From Urechis unicinctus (Eukaryota; Annelida; Polychaeta; Xenopneusta; Urechidae): a stretch of DNA of 64,000 bases. The notes under the pieces were generated by a model. It did no database searches, was not told the origin of the DNA, and saw nothing but the letters and a program-made list of their open reading frames with translations. The first letter of the stretch is position 1. Every line of letters begins with the position of its first letter. The stretch lies in assembly GCA_034190875.2 (NCBI GenBank), contig CM067349.1:32783787-32847786 (forward strand). Direction: 5' to 3'. A program made the translations under genes and the position numbers. Positions 57,151 to 64,000 of this stretch are shown here, piece by piece.

Positions 57151-58840
57151 ATTTCTCTCAAGCTTAGACCTTAAAATAACTTGTCTTTCAATGAGAACAT
57201 TACCCACATTTAAGGGTCATTGTTTTGTACGGTTTTTTTTCAATCTCTCTATTTGCAATCACTTTACACCACCGCTTTCCACAAAACATAACGTTCCAAA
57301 CTTTCAGCGTACTTCCTGCTACCCACATTTATTGTGGGTAATAAAATATGTCACGCGTATATTACAATTGACAGACGTGATCAGTTTTTTCATTGAAGTG
57401 AATACAGTTGTGGTGGTTTTATTCTCAAAATATCAAAGCGATGTATTTTGCAGTTCTGTAGTAGGTAGCCTTACACCAATGCACCACCGCATCCTCACTC
57501 CATAACGCCACCAGAAAGCTGGGTGTGATATGGCGTGTGCAATACAGCCAAGATCATCTACGAAGCTCGCAAATCAAAACCAAATCGCTCGTCTTGCATC
57601 ACACATACTCACTACAAAACATATAGAGTGACAACGAACCTTTGCAACAAGGTTCAAGGGCAAATTGTAACCCTACAAAACAAATCCTTTGTATAAGTAC
57701 ATTTTCAAAAAAATGGACCGGTATTGCAAAGGTAATCGCAAATGGTGCTCCACCTTCGATTTGTATCTCGATCGGGGCATTCGGCTAAAGGTCCGGCGGC
57801 CTAGACCTGAAGAAATTCAACCTATTCACTGCATGCGTACTGATTAAGTGTCGTGCATAAAGTAGTCCCCTTTTTGCTTGACACTACTTACACGCGCTAT
57901 CACTCATGCCCAGAGTGCATAGAATTACAACATGAGACTTATCGAAATCGGTTTTGCTTATGTAGAGATACAACCAAGGAAACATCCGTTCGATCATTGT
58001 CTGGAATCATACCACAGGGATCCGAGCGCCAGTTGGAGATCCGAGCGGTGCTGTCCAATCATAATCGGAAACCATAATAATGGGTCGGAAACCATAATAA
58101 TGGTCTGTTCCAAGCGCCTTTGAGGGAAAGCACCGTGGAGTCAAAAGCGCGTTTGCGAGTGACAAATGGTATGAACTTCCTGATTTTGGCCAACCTGACA
58201 CTCCGCACGCGGCCTTTAACACCACTGGCGTATGGTATCGTCGGTCGATGTGAAAACAAATTAACCAAAAACATAAAGCGCTACACATCTAATCTCCGCA
58301 AGCCTGATCCATTTCTTCTCGGCTTTGATATGATATGGCTCTTAACATCATCAAAACAAGTATCATCAAAAACAACTCGTTGGATTCATCATCACATTGC
58401 AAATACATCCCTCCTTACAAATTAGACCTCACTACATTAAAGTCATTACGAACCTCTTTTACACAGACAGTACACCGATATCAAACGCATCTTGACCCGC
58501 CAGCATCTGAATCCAATTCTCCAGCTAATACCACCCCCCTACTGATGCGTTAGTGTGCACATGTGAATATTATATACAGACACATCACAAGGCGCTAATA
58601 ACTGTCCAATAACAGTCCAATAACGAGGCGACTCACTGTTACTAGCTCAGGGATCACTTCGGGTCCAACACTCGCCGATCTACTGCCGTACAACTGACTG
58701 AAGGCACTCCCTTCTGTACTAGTGAGCTTACTCTCAGTATACCAAACCGGGTGGGCACCTCGCGCCCCCCAACGGCTCCACACGACTTACTTCCTGGTTC
58801 GACAGTGTAATCGCCAGCCTGCTTTACCACTCGATGTACG
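57151..58840. other. Gene-free stretch
   Basis: No supported gene. A small direct repeat of 'cggaaaccataataatgg' is present at 58065-58103. Confidence 0.4.
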
Positions 58841-58841
58841 T

Positions 58842-59035
58842 TTGTGGGTTTGTACGCGTGTCTGTGTGTGTGTCCGTGTGGGAGTATATGTGGGCAAGTG
58901 TAAATATGCGTATGTGTGGTGATTGCATGCGCGTGTTTCTGGTGTTCATATGAGGATGTTTATACGCGTTGTGTGTGTGTGTGTGTGCAAGTGCATGTTT
59001 ATGAATGTGTGCGTGTGTGTGTTTGTGGGGTGGCC
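58842..59035. repeat. GT-rich low-complexity tract
   Basis: Degenerate 'gtgtgtgt' and 'gcgtgtg' runs. ORFs on both strands here (58824-59159) reflect the dinucleotide bias. Confidence 0.85.
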
Positions 59036-59334
59036 AGTCGAGCAGGGTCATCTACAAAGCCTTCAAGTCGAAATCATTTCACTCCTTTCCCACCGCACAC
59101 GATGCAGTGGATGTGGAGAGGGTCTGATGAATCGTAGTGGGCAGAGAGAGGGTTTGTAAAGTCCTGGTGGATAGGGTTAGATATGACCTAATGGATGTGG
59201 GGAGGGTTTGACAAATCTGAACAGAGGTTGGGAGGAAATTATAAGTATTGAGGAGGGACTGGCGGATGTGGCAGTCTTAACAGTTTGTGTGAGGGATTGA
59301 TGGATGTAGGATGGAATTGAAAATTCTTGATGGA

Positions 59335-59880
59335 AGTGGGGAGGGTTAGATAAGTCGTGGTGGGGGAGGGTTAGACAAGTCGTGGTGGATGTGGGGAGGG
59401 TTAGATAAGTCGTGGACGGGGGAGGGTTAGATAAGCCGTGGTGGGGGAAGGGTTAGATAAGTCTTGGTGGAAGTGGGGAGGGTTAGATAAGTCGTGGTGG
59501 AAGTGGGGAGGGTTAGACAAGCCGTGGTGGGGAGAGGGTTAGATAAGTCTTGGTGGATGTGGGGAGGGTTAGACAAGTCGTGGTGGATGTGGGGAGGGTT
59601 AGATAAGTCGTGGTGGATGTGGGGAGGGTTAGATAAGTCGTGGTGGATGTGGGGAGGGTTAGCTAAGTCGTGGTGGAAGTGGGGAGGGTTAGATAAGTCG
59701 TGGTGGAAGTGGGGAGGGTTAGATAAGTCGTGGTGGATGTGGGGAGGAGTAGATAAGTCGTGGTGGATGTGGGGAGGGTTAAATAAGTCGTGGTGGATGT
59801 GGGGAGGGTTAAATAAGTCGTGGTGGAAGTGGGGAGGGTTAGATAAGTCGTGGTGGATGTGGGGAGGGTTAGATGGGTCA
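59335..59880. repeat. Minisatellite, 30-bp unit (gtcgtggtggatgtggggag...)
   Basis: About 18 copies of a 30-base unit 'gtcgtggtggatgtggggag' plus 'ggttagataa'. Because 30 is a multiple of three, both strands show long periodic ORFs (a Trp/Gly repeat on plus, an Asn-Pro-Pro-His repeat on minus). These are not supported as genes. Confidence 0.95.
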
Positions 59881-60389
59881 TCATTCTTCGCGTCATCCAT
59901 ACGTTCATTAAGTCTTTACACTATTCATTCAATCATTCTGTCCATCTAATATTCTGTATATTACTCGTTGCATCATACTTTATATTATTCATTTTTTATA
60001 TGCCCCGCAGAGCCACAGCCATCATTACGTTAACCTATACTTTTCAAACCTCTCTCAAGTAGCCAAGCCAAGCGGGAAGTAGATGAGGTGTACTTAGCAA
60101 TCGTATTGCGATGTTTTCGTACGATTGATTATTTGCTATCCCAAGACCATCAGTCATGATTGCCATCATAAGTACCTGGCCGTTACTTCATAACTCAAAC
60201 CAGATCAATCGTACTCGAGTGATGATAAGAGAGAAAATCCCTCCGAGTTATCAATGATTTCATTTGGCTATATTAGGAGAGACACCCTTGAAAGCAGGAA
60301 GAATCCGTAGGAATCAACTCAAAAAAACTTTAAGCCTGAAGTATTTACCCATTGAGAGATCCCGTGGACGGAATAAATACTTCACCGAT

Positions 60390-60803
60390 GTCAATCTAGT
60401 CTACATCCCTCGACTCTGGGGGTTCTCTTCTATCCACCGCCTCAGAGCAATACATGTGGCCAAGTGCTCCAAACGGAAAAACCCGCTTTCCAAATAAGAC
60501 AATGCTCGGTATTTCCGTGGTTCATGGCCGGCCAATCAACCCTATTGTGCCGCGTTCGCGCGTGACGCCCATCACTTCAGCCTAACAAAGATGGCGGAAC
60601 AACAATGTGCGTTTAGTCGGCGATCTCCGGATTTAGCCAAACGCGTTTTCAAGGCGAGCTCCGATTGGCCAATCTGTTAAGGCAGTTTTGATTGGAGCGA
60701 CCAGAAGCGCAATTTTCTGGCTTATCTGTCCCAAGAACCCTGAGCCAGAGAGAGTTGTGCCAGTTAGGGCGTTGGGGCTCAAGGGAATGGGGACCTAGAC
60801 TAG
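60390..60803 (+). repeat. Dispersed repeat, fullest copy (family of 1.45 and 11.46 kb)
   Basis: Contains both the 'ctctgggggttctcttctatcc' side shared with 1452-1615 and the 'ccgcgttcgcg...ggggacctagactagtc' side shared with 11459-11698. The right part includes a short frame from ATG 60591 ('MAEQQCAFSRRSPDLAK') that ends in a stop after about 30 codons. It is probably a non-autonomous mobile element; the ends are not defined. Confidence 0.65.
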
Positions 60804-60879
60804 TCAATATCCGCAGGTACACAACAAACAATCGACAGATACATGCAGAGGATATCAGAAAATGGGCCTGGAACGTTCG

Positions 60880-63000
60880 AATGAAGGGTCTTGTTGGATC
60901 AAGTGAAGGGTCGGTTAGGATCAAGTGAAGAGTCTGGCAGGATCAAGTAAAGGGTCTGGAAGGATCAAGTGAAGGGTCAGTTAGGATCAAGAAATGGGTC
61001 AGGTAGGATCAAACGGCGGGTATGGCAGGATCAAGTGAAGAGTCTGACAGGATCAAGTGAAGAGTCAGTTATGATCAAGGGAAGTGTCTGGGAGGATCGA
61101 GTGAAGGGTCTGGCAGGATTAAATGAAGGGTCTGCAAGGATCAAATGAAAGGACTGGAAGGATCAAATGAAAGCTGTGGCAGGATCAAGTGAAGGGTCAG
61201 GTAGGATCAAGTGAAGGGTATTGATGGATCAAGTGAAGAGTCTGGCAAGATCTGGTGAAGGGTGTGGAAGGATCAAGTGAAGGATCTGGTAGGATCAGGT
61301 GTAGAGTATGGCTTGATAAAGTGAAGGGTCTGGTAGGATCAAGTGAAGGGTAAGGCAGGATCAAGTGAAGAGTCTGGCAGGATCAAGTGAAGGGTCAGTT
61401 AGGATCAGGTAAAGGGTCTGGAAGGATCAAGTGAAGGGTCAGGTAGGATCAAGTGAAGGGTATGGCAGGATCAAGTGTAGGGTCAGGTAGGATCAAGTAA
61501 AGGGTCTGGAAGGATCAAGTGAAGGGACTGGAAGGATCGAATGAAGGGTCTGGCAGGATCGAGTGAAGAGTCTGGCAGGATCAAATGAAGGGTCAGTTAG
61601 GATCAAGTGAAGCTTCTGGAAGGATCAAGTGAAGGGTATGGCAGGATCAAGTGAAGAGTCTGACAGGATCTAGTGAAGAGTCAGTTAGGATCAAGGGAAG
61701 TGTCTGGAAGGATCGAGTGAAGGGTCTGGCAGGATTAAATGAAGGGTCTGCAAGGATCAAATGAAAGGACTGGAAGGATCAAATGAAGGCTGTGGCAGGA
61801 TCAAGTGAAGGGTCAGGTAGGATCAAGTGAAGGGTATTGCTGGATCAAGTGAAGAGTCTGGCAAGATCTGGTGAAGGGTGTGGAAGGATCAAGTGAAGGA
61901 TCTGGTAGGATCAGGTGTAGGGTATGACTTGATAAAGTGAAGGGTCTGGTAGGATCAAGTGAAGGGTAAGGCAGGATCAAGTGAAGAGTCTGGCAGGATC
62001 TAGTGAAGGGTCAGTTAGGATCAGGTAAAGGGTCTGGAAGGATCGAATGAAGGGTCTGGCAGGATCGAGTGAAGAGTCTGGCAGGATCAAATGTAGGGTC
62101 AGGAAGGATCAAGTGAAGGGTCTGGAAAGATCGAATGGATGGTTTGGCAGGATCAAGTGGCCTGGAAGGATAAAGTGAAAGGTCAGGTAGGATCAAGTGA
62201 AGGGTCTTGTATGATCAAATGAAGGGTTTGGAAAGATCAAAATGGATGGTTTGGTAGGATCAAGTGAAGGTTCTGTCAGGATCAAATGAAGGGTTCGGTA
62301 GGATCAAGTGGCCGGTCAGGGGATCAAAAAGGTGGAGATCAAAATGAAGGGGCAAGATCTGGTGAAGGTTTTGTCAGGATCAAACGAAGGGTCTGGCAGG
62401 ATTAAGAGAAGAGTCTGGTAGGATCAAGTGGAGGTCTGGGAGGATCAAATGAAGGGTTTGGCAGGATCAAAAGAAGAGTCTGGTAGGATCAAGTGGAGGT
62501 CTGGCAGGATCAATTGAAGGGTTTGGTAGGATCAAGTGAAAGGTTTGGCAGGATCAAGTGAAAGGGTCTGGTAGGGGTGGATGGTCTGGCAGGATCAAGG
62601 TCTGGAGGATCAAATGAAGGGTTGGATCGAGGATCAAAGGAAGGATCAAATGTAGGGTCAGGAAGGATCAAGTGCAGGGTATGGCAAGATATGGATGGTT
62701 TGGGGATGATGGGATAAAGTAGGGGTGGTAGGATCATTAAGGGTCTTGTAGGGGTTGGTGGGGTCAAGTAAAGAGGCTGTGGGATCAAGTGTAGGGGATG
62801 GTAAGATCAAATGTAGAGGGTTGAGGGATCAAGTCAAGGGTCTGTCAGGAAGGGTGTGGCATGACTAGATATGGAGTTACCAGTGCAGCAATTCAAGATC
62901 AATCATGTTGGCAGGATCAAAAGAAGAGTCTGGTAGGATCAAGTGGAGGTCTGGCAGGATCAATTGAAGGGTTTGGTAGGATCAAGTAAAAAGTTTACAG
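60880..63000. repeat. Minisatellite, 22-bp unit with 616-bp higher-order repeat
   Basis: About 95 copies of a 22-base unit 'aggatcaagtgaagggtctg' plus 'gc'. A block starting 'tatggcaggatcaagtgaag' at 61021 recurs at 61637 with the same order of variants for several hundred bases. The offset is 616, exactly 28 units. The right end (62.3-63.0 kb) is degenerate. Minus-strand ORFs inside (62011-62196, 62510-62788) are artefacts. Confidence 0.95.
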
Positions 63001-64000
63001 GAAATAATTCAACTTCGGCAGTTGAATATCTTTGATGTGCATCACGTATTTTTCTGTTGTGACATTTCTAATGCTTTCTGATTGTTTTATATATGAGCGA
63101 GTTAGAGTGAGAGAATGCGGGTGTGGCTTTGTTCCGTGGTTTAGATTATACAAGATACAGTTATGAGCGATTCGGGTGGGTAGAATATATATACGGTTTA
63201 CCCGAATATCTTGATCTGAGCATCTTGGAATGCGGTTTGTTGGTGTGAATATATTTCCTGTAATATCTTCGACCGTTGCGTGAGGACTTTTTTTTGTACA
63301 GGCTCTTGATATATGTTATTTTCTAGATGCGTGGTAGAGCACTTTAACCCAAACGCATTTTCTGCGACGCGCGTAAAATGATCGAAGCAGAACGGTATAT
63401 ATTCATATTACCGTACGACCGGAGCTAACTGAAACCATATTCAATATGCATGTTCGCTTATGAGAACTTTCATCAATTCCATTTATTGGTTACGAGCGGT
63501 ATAGTTCACTTTTACATTTTTAAGGCCCCGGGCATTGAGTCTTACTGAAACATAATTCGAGGTCGACACTTCAATCGGACACGCCGCTATGTAAAGGAAT
63601 TATTGACTCCTCAAATCAACACCATTTTGTCAATAGAATAACAAATGATTGCTCATCAGAAAAGAACAAGTTTGTCAACCCTTCGCACTAGAGAATAAAA
63701 CTAAAGTGCCCCATGTTGTTGACCCTGGACGTTCGCAACCGATGAATAGGACAAGTAGGACATGCCGATTTCATTCACACATTTGTTCCCGTTGTCAGCC
63801 TTTAACCAAGATTTTTTGTTCACTTGAAAAGTGTGAATATTTTCACTGAATCATTCCGTATCAGTGTTTCCATCCATTATAAAGGCTAGAGGTCATGTGA
63901 TTCGTCCGAGGTTCCTCTGTCAAGGCTCACAAATCTCGCGTTTATTCTATCAGTCGATCACGAACGCACATTGGATAATCTTCCCCCTTATAGAAAGGTT
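63001..64000. other. Gene-free stretch
   Basis: No repeat, gene or RNA feature that I can support. The open frame at 63649-63849 has no recognisable features. Confidence 0.4.

Noticed and set aside
59427..59949. Periodic ORFs on both strands (Trp/Gly and Pro/His repeats)
   Set aside because: By-product of the 30-bp minisatellite, whose length is a multiple of three. There is no start context, domain or flanking exon.

Overview
This is a eukaryotic window, most likely from a marine invertebrate animal. The evidence is spliced genes with GT-AG introns, AATAAA-type polyadenylation signals, two Polinton (Maverick) DNA transposons, smaller interspersed repeats and an extreme load of minisatellites. 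The sequence does not fix the phylum; mollusc-like or lancelet-like genomes are both possible.

Layout. 1-7.8 kb: no convincing gene, one 19-bp minisatellite (4.53-5.40 kb). 7.8-20.3 kb: a decayed Polinton (Polinton-1) with remnants of protein-primed DNA polymerase B, packaging ATPase, major capsid protein and smaller conserved genes. It is broken by two smaller repeats and by a 3.5-kb block (15.83-19.33 kb). That block holds two near-identical 1.16-kb tandem copies, each carrying the promoter and first ~53 codons of a neighbouring gene. 20.48-22.84 kb (minus): an intact six-exon YtcJ-like amidohydrolase gene of 528 codons with all expected metal ligands. 23.1-32.8 kb: a second Polinton (Polinton-2) with recognisable terminal inverted repeats, inserted in the upstream flank of the amidohydrolase gene. 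It carries PolB, a Cys-rich ORF, integrase, membrane proteins, capsid/fibre-like genes and, just inside its right end, a YqaJ/lambda-exonuclease-like nuclease ORF broken by a single stop. 33.1-43.4 kb: a 10-kb, 32-bp-unit minisatellite. 45.3-49.0 kb (minus): a three-exon, 158-codon gene of unknown function with a 35-bp minisatellite in intron 1. 49.4-51.8 kb: GT microsatellite and three minisatellites. 51.8-55.1 kb (minus): a candidate 72-codon ORF, a coiled-coil terminal exon and a two-exon ankyrin-repeat gene of 166 codons. 56.3-63.0 kb: four more minisatellites and a dispersed repeat. The last kilobase is featureless.

How it fits together. The truncated amidohydrolase copies run without interruption across the point where Polinton-2 sits in the intact locus. 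They therefore preserve the pre-insertion allele and show that Polinton-2 arrived after that flank was copied. Both Polintons are dead: the integrase has lost its catalytic Glu and has a stop, PolB carries stops, frameshifts, insertions and active-site changes, and the capsid and ATPase genes are fragmentary. The host genes here (amidohydrolase, ankyrin protein, coiled-coil protein, 158-codon protein) have no evident functional link. All four are on the minus strand.
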